Shown here: positions 46,891 to 58,767 of the stretch, one piece after another
Layout: each line of letters opens with the position of its first letter
How positions within the stretch are numbered: the first letter of the stretch is position 1
Source of the DNA: Epiperipatus broadwayi
Taxonomy: Eukaryota; Onychophora; Udeonychophora; Euonychophora; Peripatidae
Direction: 5' to 3'
Assembly: GCA_028023455.1 (NCBI GenBank)
Contig: JAQFVV010012422.1
Location: forward strand, 6,693,710-6,757,709
DNA: 64,000 nucleotides
Translations under genes and position numbers: made by a program
Notes under the pieces: model-generated
Databases searched by the model: none
The model's input: the letters and a program-made list of their open reading frames with translations, nothing else
What the model was told of the DNA's origin: nothing

Positions 46891-47712
46891 TAGAAAACCC
46901 TGAGAATATAAAAAGCTGACTGATTCTAAAATTACTATCTAATTTCAAAGTACTATTTAAATATTCTAATGCATTTCTCCACACTCTATTTATAAATAAT
47001 TTAATGTCATTATGACCCTGATAATCTAGCTCCCATCATGCTTAGAGCGCTATTTATATAAGCATAAGTAATCAATAGATCAAAAAAGATAGCATCAGAT
47101 TCCCAAATGAATTTGTGGACCTTGGTCTTCCTCAGTAGAGGGCATTACCTGCACTATAACTATTAGACAGAAAACTTTTATTTCCAGTATACTATTCAAA
47201 TTTATGGATTAAAAATTTTAAACAATTTTAGCGTTTGAATTAAGCACACTTGTGTGTTTAATATAAAGAATTCACCTTTCCATACGATATATATATATAG
47301 TTAAAGGAGTTCGTATAAATTCTTTTTATTGGCCAACAGCTTTATGAAAGTATGTGTTTATTGATTGCGAACTAAGTATAAACATAAATACGCGTAAATA
47401 CGTATTATATTTATTAATAATGTATGAAAACAAATATACCATTTTAAGAGCACTGTGAACTTATTTGATTGGTTACGTACTTTTTAAAATAATTATATAT
47501 TTTAATGGTTTCAATCGATTCAAACTAACAGTAAGCATCTTTTATTTTTGGCAATAGAATGATATATATCAAAACTAAATAATATATCTATGTAGTCAAA
47601 TAAAAAGTGATTGGTTCAAATGTTAAGGTTTTTGAAAAATTCAAATCACAATCATATGCGAGAGTCGGGCATTAAATACATTTTTATTTTTATATAAGTT
47701 TAATTAATTAAA
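46891..47712. other. AT-rich intronic DNA, nothing recognised
   Basis: A CTCF-like core TCAGTAGAGGGCAT at 47133-47146. TA tract at about 47288-47300. No gene. Confidence 0.45.
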
Positions 47713-48010
47713 GGGGATTTGAACCCAGATTTTCAAGCTCGCTATAATCATCCACTCTATCCAATATAATCGATACACTTTACCACATACATGTGAAAAA
47801 GATAAACGATCTCCAATATTTGTATTTCGTGCTGAAGCAGTACTCATCAGTTGGTCCAGATCATCACCCCCCCCCATATATATATATAACCAGTGTTTGG
47901 TTTCATATTAAGATAGCAAATCTATAAACTTTAATGGACAGGCTTCAATCCTCTCTAATCTCCAACTCTTCAACCATCCATATAACTGAAAATTTGATGA
48001 TGGAATGCTG
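47713..48010 (-). repeat. Family 1 repeat plus half of the 18.7-kb fold-back
   Basis: 47713-47876 is a nearly full family 1 copy. On the minus strand it ends in GGGTTCAAATCCCC, a good pol III B box. After a C-run and TA tract, 47884-48010 matches the arm of the fold-back at 18703-18919 (GGCTTCAATCCTCTCTAATC). Confidence 0.7.
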
Positions 48011-49117
48011 AAAGCCCTTGATAATACTAATATTATATATAGTCATACTGTTTAATTTCTACATTATTAAATAAAAAAAATGCTTATATATATTTTTTAC
48101 AGACACTATTACACGCATAGTATAATAACCAAATTAATTTTTGCATCCGACCAATAGGAAAGCCAGCTATACTTAAAAAAAAACCTCATATAAAATTACC
48201 ACGTGTAGAAAGTGATTTCATTTAAGGGGGAATGCTAATGATTTATTGCTCGGGAGGGGGGAGGGCATAAGAAGTTAGAGCACTAGAATTGATCCTGGGA
48301 TCTTCTGATTCCAATTGCATTAAATCATACAGGATATTGTAGCGTATAAAAATATTTTTCAGAACAATTTTTTTATTATCAATTAATTAAATAATTTGTA
48401 TTCCTTCACTTCATGTCCACTAAATAGAAGAGCTCGGGCAATCCAAAGACATTTCAGAGTTTCAGACTGGAAGTTCTATCAGAATTAAACTCTGACTTTA
48501 TAAAGGCAGTATGTATAAATGTAATATTTCAGACGAAGTTTAAACTTGCAACACGAATAATATATATAATTCAACATTCTTTACAAAATAATGTTTTGTC
48601 GAATTATTTTCTTCATCTTGTAAATAATTTAAACTCTTGATCGTTTATTTTACTGTCGCTAAGAGACTAATCTTTATGTAGAGAAAATAGTATTACTTAT
48701 TTTATTAATGAAACGAACCCGTTCTAAGCAAAAACTAGCCGTCTACAAATTTTCAATTCCGGTGCCAGATTGTGTCATTTAATTAGATAACAGTCATTTA
48801 GTAGAAAGTTTTAAAAGTCACTCGTACAATAATAATAACATCGTACATGATGCGTAATGATATAGTGTCACTCTCTGGAGCTCAAATTCTATAGATCATG
48901 ACCCAGTTTTGTCATCTCCCTTGTTCGGAATTTTTTATAATGGCCGGAGGAAATAAGTTATTCACAAAGTAATTTATCTTCAACTCGAGTGTCAGATTTT
49001 GCCAATGATTTACTGAAGTCTTTTAAAAATCATTTACATCATTATCAACAACATCATCATCATAATAATAATTTAAATACAGGTATTCTTTATATCCCTG
49101 GAGTTTAGGATGTAATT
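48011..49117. other. AT-rich intronic DNA
   Basis: A G-rich patch (GGGAGGGGGGAGGGC) near 48251. Two short diverged copies of a GTGCCAGATTGTG...AATAATAATAACATC block are at about 48760-48843 and 48984-49070. No gene. Confidence 0.4.
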
Positions 49118-49214
49118 ATAGAAGATTTGAACCCAGACTTTCATGTGTATCAGTTGTACGAGATAAATTCGATAGCTGAAGATAGATTGAAAGTCTGGGT
49201 TCAAACCCTTATAA
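49118..49214. repeat. Inverted pair of family 1 B-box ends
   Basis: GATTTGAACCCAGACTTTCA on the left and its complement TTGAAAGTCTGGGTTCAAAC on the right, about 55 bases apart. Two family 1 tails are joined head to head. The 72-codon frame here is incidental. Confidence 0.7.
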
Positions 49215-49327
49215 TTATTATTTCGCAAAGCAATTTTTTGTTTAGCAGATTAGTCAAAGTCTTGAAACATGTAGATCTCCATACTTCAAGTATTGCAAAT
49301 ATAATTTGTTATATATATATATATCAC

Positions 49328-49470
49328 GTAACAATCAAAGCTTAATAAAATATAAAATCTATAATTTGTTGTCAAGGCAACCCCTTCAGATAAAGTATGG
49401 ATATCTATAGAGTTTTGCTTTGGCAACAGATTGCAAATTCTATGGCTTATTAAGCTTTGGTTATTATCAA
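49328..49470. repeat. Fold-back element, about 143 bp
   Basis: ACAATCAAAGCTTAATAA pairs with TTATTAAGCTTTGGTTATT. Inner TTTGTTGTCAAGGCAA pairs with TTGCTTTGGCAACAGA. The left end touches a TA tract. Confidence 0.75.
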
Positions 49471-49537
49471 GGAATTTACATTTAGAAATTGCCTAGTTAT
49501 CGGAAATTTATGGATTAATATATAATGTTGAATAAAT

Positions 49538-49764
49538 ATAATGGCATGTGAAATTTACCAAGTCTAATTGAACTGCTCTCAAGCTTCCATGATCAATATA
49601 TTTTTTCAGAACAATAACGTCCATAGAGTAAACTCAAATCAGTCAATATAAAATATGATAAGAAATGATTCATTTTCTTATTGTAAAAAGTTATTGGTTG
49701 TGGCAGATGGAGAGCAGTTCAATTATTATTTAAAGTAAACTTGATGAATTTCACATGACATTAT
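49538..49764. repeat. Fold-back element, about 227 bp
   Basis: The ends are ATAATGGCATGTGAAATT and AATTTCACATGACATTAT, with inner AATTGAACTGCTCTC and GAGAGCAGTTCAATT. The right end runs into a TA/TG tract. Confidence 0.8.
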
Positions 49765-49801
49765 ATATATGTGTGTGAGTAAATGAATAGTACTAATATA
49801 C

Positions 49802-50039
49802 TTTTAGCACTCATTTACTAGATCACCATGCCTATGTAAAATGACTATTTACATCAGCAGTCCCACATGTATATGGAGGTAGCATATTTATCAAGTTTTT
49901 ACACAAGGATAAAATCTAATATTATCTCATCCTTGTTTAGAAATTTGCTAGATATTCTGCCTATATGTCCATTGGGCTGCTAGTGCAAATGGCCATTTTA
50001 TTTTGACATAGCAGTCTAGATAATGCAGGAGTGCTAAAA
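49802..50039. repeat. Fold-back element, 238 bp
   Basis: The ends are TTTTAGCACTCATTTACTAG and the complement of AGGAGTGCTAAAA. Arms pair through AAATGACTATTTACATCAGC against GCTGCTAGTGCAAATGGCCATTT, and through an inner ACACAAGGAT/ATCCTTGTTT pair. Confidence 0.8.
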
Positions 50040-50700
50040 AGCATCAACAACATTTGGTTAAAACAGAGATTATATGCAATGTATCGAATTATATTAGATA
50101 TATTGTACTAATCAACAATAATTTTGTCTCAAGAGTTTTCACTTATATTCAAAATATATATTTTGATGTTCATCTTAATCCTTCCACATTTTAATATTTT
50201 CCCTCCATTCCCTAGTGGCAATTTGAGTCACTAATTCAACATTTTAATTTTAGTATTAAAACCTTTCTTCAATGTTATGAATCAATAAATTAAGCTTGAT
50301 TTGTTAGAAATATAAGTTTGTAAACAAAAACATCCTAAAAAAATGGAATTTAAAATTTTCAAATATATATAAAATGAGATACATAATAAGAATAATTACT
50401 ATTTTTTATTGGCTAATACTGAAAAAAGTAAATTAGTGAAATCTTTGAATGAATTTCATTTTTAAACATGAAAGAATAATTATAAAATCATCATAATGAT
50501 ATAAAATTCTGTTCTACACATTAAAATTGTATTTATATTTATTAAATTATTATAAAAATTCAGTGTTGTGATGAATGTCAGAGTATAAGGATCATAATGA
50601 TCATAATTTTCTTTCTATCAATATTTCAAATTTCTTATCTTGTATTTTTAAAAATGAAACATATTTTTTTAAAAAAATCTAAGTGTAACATAATTACATT
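50040..50700. other. AT-rich intronic DNA, nothing recognised
   Basis: No gene or repeat identified. Confidence 0.5.
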
Positions 50701-50805
50701 TCTTTTTTTTTTCAAGTGTCATAGCATCGGCCGGGACGCGAACCCACAACTCGGCAACTGCCTGCAAATGCAAGGCAGTCGCGCTGACCTCTCGACCACC
50801 AATGC
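50701..50805 (-). mobile_element. Short tRNA-derived SINE (family S2), best copy
   Basis: Minus strand from 50805: GCATTGGTGGTCGAGAGGTC (acceptor strand and A box), a long anticodon/variable region around CTTGCATTTGCAG, B box GGGTTCGCGTCCC, and the closing strand CCGATGC, which pairs with GCATTGG. TATGACACTTG and poly-A follow. The parent tRNA is unclear because the anticodon region is rearranged. A 75-codon frame across it is incidental. Confidence 0.8.
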
Positions 50806-52149
50806 AAGACTATTTCTTTTTTAATAATTACTATAGAAATATTTTGTAAAAATAATAAGTATTCAAATAAACTATGAAATTATGCAAATTTTTGACTTAT
50901 TACTAAAAAATAGGAATTTACTAGTCTGTTTATATGACCAAGATCAAGGAATCTACCAGTCTGTGACCTTCTAGGCTTTTGTTGGCTTATTTGCAGTTTT
51001 TTTTCTATGGACTATTATCTGGATTACTGACATATTCAGAATTTTTTTGACTAATAAATCGATATTTGCTTTATTTTCAACTTTTACTGTCAATTGAATA
51101 TAAAACTGGCAAAATAATATTAAATATAGATGTAAAAGATTGATTTAAAGGTGAAATACAGCATCACCATCCCAATATTCTGTGCTGATTATCATAATCA
51201 TGGAGTTAAATATGAAAACCAGATTTAATTGCTAGATTTAAATTTTTTTATTTATGTTTTATTTCTAAGCAGAAAGTTTTATATGAAATTAATACAATGA
51301 TTTTTTTGGTAAGAAAGGTATAACATTGCACAAATACCATACACTTTGAAACAGACATACACATAGTTTCTGTGTGTAGAGCAATTCGACATTAGTCTAG
51401 ATTATGTCACAATCTTGATAGCTTTAGTTAATATTGTTTCTATTAATTTCAGAGCAATATTTTGTTATATTGCAAAACTGTCTTGATCACTTCCATTTTC
51501 TTCTATTATGTAAGAGATGTTCAATCTTCAAATTGCAAAAACTTCAAAAGCAAAGAGATTAATGAGACTTCCTAATCTACCATCTGCAATAAGCTCAGTT
51601 CTCTGTGGAAACTGTATTTCTAGTACCAATCCCCCAGAACATATAACTGATGAAAAGTCAAACAGCTAGGATGTGTCATAAGCCAAAAAGTTAAAAAAAT
51701 TTCTGATTCAACATTGCAGATTAACTGATTCAATTTCCAACAAACCATATTTACTGTCACAAGATCTGATTATCTGTTTATTTTATAGATTTGTCCAAGA
51801 AAATAAGATAACTTCTATGTTCAAGATTAAATGAGTGGAATTAATGACAATATAAGTAGTCAATGATTTATTTTTTAAAAATGGTATTTCAAAAACCATG
51901 AACCTTTGTAAAAATGTTAATTTACTTTTAATAATATATATTTATTTATAATAAAAACTTCCACATATAATCAATCATTAAACAAGGTCTAGTGACTCTC
52001 ATCCCATTGAGAGTTGTAATTATGAATAGGACAATCAATGAAGGCCGATTATATTAGTCCAAGAGTGCAGTGTTCAAGTATCACCATGTGTCTTCGATCA
52101 TTTTTTTTTATGAATAGCCTTCGTCCCTTTTCTTGATTTTCTCCAAGCT
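50806..52149. other. AT-rich intronic DNA, nothing recognised
   Basis: No gene or repeat identified. Confidence 0.45.
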
Positions 52150-53640
52150 GTTACAAAACAATTGAACTGCTTCTGATTCTGATTATCCAATAACTATCTT
52201 ACATCTGGTTTTCCATAAGGAAAATACGGTAAAGATTGCAATTCTGATCGGTCCAAAACTTTTGTAATTTATACAAACTCGTATTGAGTTGATACAATTC
52301 ACTCCCATTTGGGAGCAGTCGTGAATGAATTTCCTGACATTTGTCAAATTGTGTACAAGCTCCAATTAGGTGTTCTATTGTTTCATCTTCTTGCCTGCAC
52401 AATTCGCATGTAGGGTCAAGTTTTTTGAAACCCCTTTTATATACAAGAAATCAATTGGTGGGCAAAGCGTCATGATTTAATTTTGATTACAAAATCAATG
52501 TATTTCAGCTCCAATGCCCAGAATTTAATTCTTGATAATTATTTTATTAAGATGCAAAGATAGCATGTATGACATGAAAAATGTAATTCCCAGAATGATC
52601 ATGTGGTGTCATTTGTAATCTAACTGTATTGAAATCATACAAGTATTTAACATTTAGCTAATACGTGTGTAAATTTTAAGTTAATAGAGTTAATAGAGCT
52701 AGTTGTTATATTAGCTACTGAGAAGTTAATAAATATCCATGCATACACTTTAGCATAAAAATCAGTCATAGTGTTCTCATTGTGAGAGACTTTTTGACCA
52801 AAAAGTCAATTACCCAACCAGACCATCCTGCCTAATCACCTGTCATAGCTCCCTGTGATTTCCAAAATTAAAACCTGCACTGAAAAGATAAATATTGTTA
52901 TATTATAAGTGATATTCAAAGAAATGTGAGATAGTTGCTCAACAATATTCCTGATAATGAATTCCAGGTCTGCTTCCAGAAATGGGAATGCCCAGAATTT
53001 AGTTCTTGATAAGAGCTTATTGTTAGTTAAATTTAGTTTACTTGGCAAACATTGTAACTCTGGATTCATCAGGTGATCTGCTTCCCATTGTCTGATCTTA
53101 TTTGCGAATGGTAGTTATTCTGGTGTGGTAAATTTCCTTAGGTATTTATTCAGCTTCATTATCCAATCCTCCTTTGGTGGTGGCTGGTCTATGGGCAAGA
53201 CGATTTGCATGATCTCGTGATACCCGTATATTAGTGTCCAATTAACAATTAGATTATAGGCCATTTGGGCATAGATGGCTGGGATTGAATGTAAAGAGAG
53301 ACCATTAAGTTTCTTAGGCCATTGCATTTTACTTAAACTTATGGCCACTGCTCTTTTACCCCAAAGTAACCTGGAACACATAAAGAGCTTTATGATGGGG
53401 AAAAAGGAGCTAATCTTTGTAAATATTTTAATGTTCAGCACAGTCACCTTTCCCTGGAGGGAAAGGTAAACTTTAGACAATGAGTTGGTTAACCTTTCGT
53501 TGATTCCAATATTGCATTTTGTATTTCTTTTGTCATTGCTGTTGGCGACCTGGATATGGGAAAGCCGAGACATTTTTGGGGTTCTGCTATGATGTGTCTG
53601 AGTAATGCTTATTGGCTGACCCCACAAAAGTTAGTTTGAA
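52150..53640 (-). pseudogene. L1/Tx1-like LINE ORF2 C-terminal remnant
   Basis: The frame at 53627-53115 (170 codons) contains LTNSLSKVYLSLQGKVTVLN and WGKRAVAISLSKMQWPKKLN. This is the post-reverse-transcriptase region of L1/Tx1-type LINEs (a LSL.GKV.VLN block followed by a W-K....I.....L..P...GGL-like block). Coding continues, broken, through MNPELQCLPSKLNL (53069). It ends with the knuckle-like CRQEDETIEHLIGACTQF (52402-52199; C....ETIEHL...C). Stops and frameshifts separate the three frames, and the catalytic domains are absent. This is a different clade from the LINEs at 8-41 kb. Confidence 0.75.
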
Positions 53641-54239
53641 ATTATCCCTTAATGAAGAAAATAAATTTCCTTCAATGTCTATTGGACATCTGGGTTGACT
53701 GCATTGACTCATTATAGATTAAGAGGAAGCCCATATTTTTGGTAAAATAGTGGATGTTTACTTATTTAACTAATGCATGAAATAAATATACCCTTAGATG
53801 AAACAAAACAAAACAATAATTAACTAGAAAGCTATTTATGGTAAAACGTAATCTTTGCATATATTATTTTATTATTGTTTGTATGTGCGTGTGCATGCAT
53901 GAATACGTCTTTATATATCTATTTTAATCCAATAAAAAAATCAAGTCTTTATATAAGTGCAAACGCAAAATGCAACATGAATTGTTTTATGTGTGGGTGA
54001 TAGTGCGTGGGTGCTTAATGCAAGTATTAAGACAACAACTAAAACGCATTACATTTGAGTTTAGATATCAAAAGATTATCAGAATTTAATAATTCGTGGT
54101 CTCCAAAGGGTTGTGAAGTTGCGTTAAATTATAAATAAATAAATGATTTTAGAACTATTCCGATCTTTATAAATTTTTTACAACTTATGGTTCGTGTTTT
54201 CATTTTAATTCGGTTGGCGACGATTATCACATTGCAAAG
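53641..54239. other. AT-rich intronic DNA, nothing recognised
   Basis: No gene or repeat identified. Confidence 0.5.
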
Positions 54240-54341
54240 GGATCAGTCATTTATTTTGGCGATTATGTTGTATTTTTTAATTAATCGAAGGGATCAGTCA
54301 TTTATTTTGGCGATTATGTTGTATTTTTTAATTAATCGGAG
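54240..54341 (+). repeat. Perfect 51-bp tandem duplication
   Basis: GGATCAGTCATTTATTTTGG occurs at 54240 and 54291, and the full 51-bp units agree except at the last bases. The unit is a multiple of three, so it also repeats RDQSFILAIMLYFLINR in a chance-looking frame (54187-54375). Confidence 0.9.
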
Positions 54342-56455
54342 AGACTCTCGAAGGAAAGTAAATCAACAGACATAATTATCTGCTAAAAATATATTTTTTA
54401 AAAATATATAATTTATAATATTAAATTATCGACCTCAATATTCAGAAGCAATGCAAAAGTAATTACAAGTTATTTATATAACTAAAATCACATGATCTGG
54501 TTCATTTTTTTTTAAAAAATCACTTTGACATTTTATATCCTTTTTAGGTTGTAAAGTAAGATATAGAACTTCGGATGACCGTAATACTATGATAAAATAA
54601 AAACGTTATTGCAACCATGGTAACATAATTAGTACTTTAAGATTATCTTAATTGCTTATAGTAGTTAAAAAATCTGTCTGTGATCAAAGACCTTATTTAT
54701 TAATAGTAGCAAAGGAGTTCAATGACGATAATAGGAATCTGTTACTGGCGAATAATAAGATGATGATCACGTGACAGAGACAGGAAACTGGAAATGGAAT
54801 TTAAATCATTAACATGATAATCAATGGTATGTGGTAAAGTTTAAGAATTAGGCCTGGATTAACATTAATATAAAATAATGGAATAATTAGTGGTTCAGGA
54901 GATCATGTGACATTTGACAATCAGAATTGAGAGATTGTTTTGATTCCTCACTTATTACCATGCTAAATCACACAAAAAGGGTAACTTTGTATAATTCACG
55001 GATAAAAAGGTCCACAAATATTATGATTCATCATTGTATTTCATTTAATAATAAAAGGATAAAAATAAACGAATAGCTTAATGTTGAAATGTAAAATATA
55101 AACCAACAATGTTACTGATATACACTTTGCACTAAGTCTATGTATATGCTATCTGTATTTTGATATGTTTAATTTATTATGGTAAATATATGTCTTAGCT
55201 ATTGTAAGACTCTCTTGTAATAGGCAAATAAAAGGCGATTTCTCATATGTTTTTAGCAAAAGAATTACAGACATAAAAACAAAGATTGTAGAAATAATTA
55301 AAAATATCAAAATACAACATATAAAAAATAAGTCTTAATAAGTGGCCAATTGCAGGGCATTGCCTGTATATCGTCTTTCTCCAGAGAAACAGTAGAGGCT
55401 AGTTCTTACCCAAAATTCTGGTTAAATGCTTTCTTTTTTAATATTAAACTTTACCATTATACTATTTAACTACACAGCTGAGGATTTTACTTAATTGTAG
55501 TATTACTATTGTTAATAGGGGTGAAGAAGAAGACCACCAAACTAACCAAGTACAAGATAGTTTTTTTTTTTTTTTTGTTGTCTTTTACCAACTAAGAATA
55601 GTTAGTACACAGTTATTAAACTACGATGACTACTTATGTTGGATATAGAAAAGTCTTATGTTTGAATATTTGGAACTTGAAAAAAAAAATCCATGATTCA
55701 CCTTGATAAGAACCACATACAAATATTACAAAGTACTTAAGTACCACAACTATTCTAAAAAGTAGAATAAAAAATATCTATTTTGTTGAGCCTTTAGATC
55801 TTCAAGCCAAATTGTATTTACTGCATACACATTCTCATAGCACCATATTCTAATCCATGTTTAAATTTCAAACAATGTTAGAATCTGCATTTTATGTTTT
55901 GCAAAACATCTTGAAGCAGAATCCATCACTAAGAAAACCTGCAAGCAAGGAATCTACAAATCACTTGAGCAAATTCTCCTTAAAGGTATTAATAAAGATG
56001 TCAGAGACAAATACAACAGTGATAGAATAATGGAATTTAAAATAATAATCAATGTTGCAAAACACAAAGTTATATTTCATAAAATAAATTAACAAATTGT
56101 TTTACTGCAGTGAGTTGCTGTAATAGTCTGTGGCATAATCTATGGATCGCAAGATCTAGATACTGTTCCTCTATCATAATTTTCAAAACTATTTTACATA
56201 TATAAGACTTTTATGGACATAACTGACAATGTGACTCATATGTACTTATCAAATAAATATAAGTGCTGGTAGCCTCAATATGTATGTATGTGTATGAGAA
56301 AAGACACATAATTTTAGATAAAAAAATATAATCAAATAAATTTACATTTTTATTTAAAATTTGTATATTGTTTCATCTTCATTAATTATATATATACAGA
56401 AAAAAATAAAATAATAAAAATAATAAAATGTGAATACTAACAACTGCATCACATG
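54342..56455. other. AT-rich intronic DNA
   Basis: A long T-run at about 55560-55576. No gene or clear repeat. Confidence 0.45.
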
Positions 56456-56870
56456 ACTTAAAACTGCCAAAATATCACATGATTGCCATTTCCTATGCTT
56501 ACACAACTTGTTATTGGCAGTATCAGACTCTCCATACAATAGTGACACCTATATGGAGAGTTTTCTACTGCTGATCATGACTTCCTCAATGCTTACTAAT
56601 TTACTTTCAAGAGCAGTTATCTTCACTCTATTCTAATTCCAATCTACTGTAAACTAGAGTAATTAATGGACCACCAAATAGTTCATTGTTGTAGAATTCC
56701 CATTTTCAGATAAGTTTTTAGCTTCTGCCTTCATCCGTAAAACCTAGAATTCAAAGCTGAAATCCAGTCTTTAATATTGAAATCTAAAGCTAGAAACTGA
56801 TTTAGAGATGGGGATTTTATAGCACTATACTATCTAGTTATCCACCGATTACTCAATTTTACAGTAGATG
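56456..56870. repeat. Family 2-related fold-back with inner hairpin
   Basis: CTACTGTAAACTAGAGTAAT near 56644 pairs with ATTACTCAATTTTACAGTAG near 56870. Positions 56486-56550 match the start of the element at 61190-61250 (CCATTTC-TATGCTTACACAA, CTCCATACA-TAG). A smaller hairpin is at 56517-56575. Confidence 0.65.
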
Positions 56871-58559
56871 GCTCTAGAGTAGGTGATCATTTGAAGTTTG
56901 AGCTTCCAACAGGAAGTAATAGTTTCATTTAATTGATGAAATTTGAGTGTTTTGTTTATTTTATTTTTTCTAGCTGAGAATGGATCCAAATTTATCTTTA
57001 ATCTTGAGTATGTCATTCTATTCTGCATATTAGATTAATATTTGACATGAACAAATTCTTTCCCAACAATAGAAAAGGTGATCAAGTGATGTTTTAATGG
57101 CATAATAGAGTATCATGCTGAGAACTATCTAAAACTGCTTTTAGCAATGATATCATAGGAATAAAAACTGACCAATGGATGATGAGATTAAGTTGGATCC
57201 TTCCAATTTGTCTAAAGGTAGTAGTCCTATTGATATTTAGTTTACCATTATACAAAACATATCTTCTCTCAATCAAATAATATTCTCTTGAAAATTTAAA
57301 GTATGAAGGCATGTAGTGGTTTGTTGCTTATTATTTTTAGAATGCTGATTAACTAATGATAAAGTCAAAAAGTATAGAATAAAAATCCAAATCATTATGC
57401 AAATTTTTATTTTAAAAAGGTTATTTTCTATTCAGTAATGATGAACTCAGAGAACAAATAAATTGATTGGATAAAATCAAATAATATAGAAATTTCAGGA
57501 AAGGAGGATTAAAAAAAGTGTATTTATTGAGAAAATTCAAAAAGAAGTACATGGAATGAAAATGTTTTTAGAAGTAGAGATATTTTGAAAGATATGCTGA
57601 CTAAAATCATAAAATATAAAAAAGGAGTGAAAAACATGTTGATGTTAAAGATGTTGGCAGCTATGATCATTGAAGAGTAGAGAAGAGGTGATGCATGGGT
57701 TGTTCTTGATAATAGATTACATATACAAGATTGAACAGTCTTGATTTTCTTATTACAAAATCCTTAAGTATTCTAATACATAATAGAAAGAAGATATTAA
57801 TTATAAAACTAGGGTTTTACTAATTCATCTTATTTTATTCTTTATGTAAAAGTAATTAGAATCATTTGCTGGCTAATAACTATTGGTCTGTGCTAAATCA
57901 TTATAAGATAAAAAAAAAAAGAAAACAAGAAAAAATCAAAACCTTCCAAAATCCAAATATAGTAACAAAAAATAGCATCTGTATTACCTGATTTAAGGAG
58001 ACTGCAATGCTACCTGGTCCACTTATATCAGAGGATAAAGGTTCTATTGATGAAGATTTGGTGATGATTAACCAAAACAAGAAAACACAACCCAGAAGAT
58101 AAGATAGATATTGCTGAAGAACAACCATGGGAATAGAAAAGAAAACCAGTTCATTACTTTTAATCTTCCTTAAACACAGGTGAGTCTGCTGCAAGAGTAA
58201 ATGAGAGGTTCTTATTGCATGAAAAAATAGTCCCTAAATCTAGTCATTGAAGTATCTACTAAATTACTTGTTGAATCTGAAATTGTCCAAACTCTCATTG
58301 TGGCAGAAAGTTTTGAAGTTATATCTTATCTATTTGCAAAATCTGGAACCTGAAATTTCAAAAAGAATACTAAAGTGACAGTGAGTCTTTTGACTATTCA
58401 GAAGATGAAGTCAACCCAAAGATGAAGCCTATATTACATTGAAATGCCTTTTACATGTTGCAACTCCTGAACCAGAAAACGTAGTGCTAGACACATGTAT
58501 GGTAGCACACTGGTAGTTACAGAATGAAAAAAGACAGAAAATACAAAGTAAAAATTGTC
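56871..58559. other. Intronic DNA, partly of higher complexity
   Basis: Positions 57985-58480 are less AT-biased than their surroundings. The plus strand reads MLPGPLISEDKGSIDEDL (from 58007) and later SESFDYSEDEVNPKMKP (from about 58383). The minus strand has a hydrophobic frame at 57901-58194. I recognise none of these. A decayed transposase or processed pseudogene is possible. Confidence 0.3.
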
Positions 58560-58616
58560 AAGCAGTTGTCCTGGGATAGCGGGTTCACTTCCCGGCTGAT
58601 GCTATGACACATGAGA
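58560..58616 (+). mobile_element. 5'-truncated S2 SINE with target duplication
   Basis: Holds only the B-box end (GCGGGTTCACTTCCCGG), then CTGATGCTATGACACATG and an A tail. AAAAATTGT lies on both sides (58551-58559 and about 58615-58623), a likely target duplication. Confidence 0.7.
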
Positions 58617-58767
58617 AAAAATTGTAGAGCCACCATCTTTTTTTTTTTTTACCCTCTAACATAAAAATTATATATCCATTCCCTAATAATTAGATAATTA
58701 GATAAATTAGTCATGGATTAATGATTTAAAAATGAGAAATGTTTACATATATGGTAAAAAAAATTTT

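Noticed and set aside
57901-58194. 97-residue membrane-protein-like frame followed by a GT donor
   Set aside because: Hydrophobic F/L/I-rich frames arise easily from A-rich opposite strands, and its phase does not fit PLC exon A.
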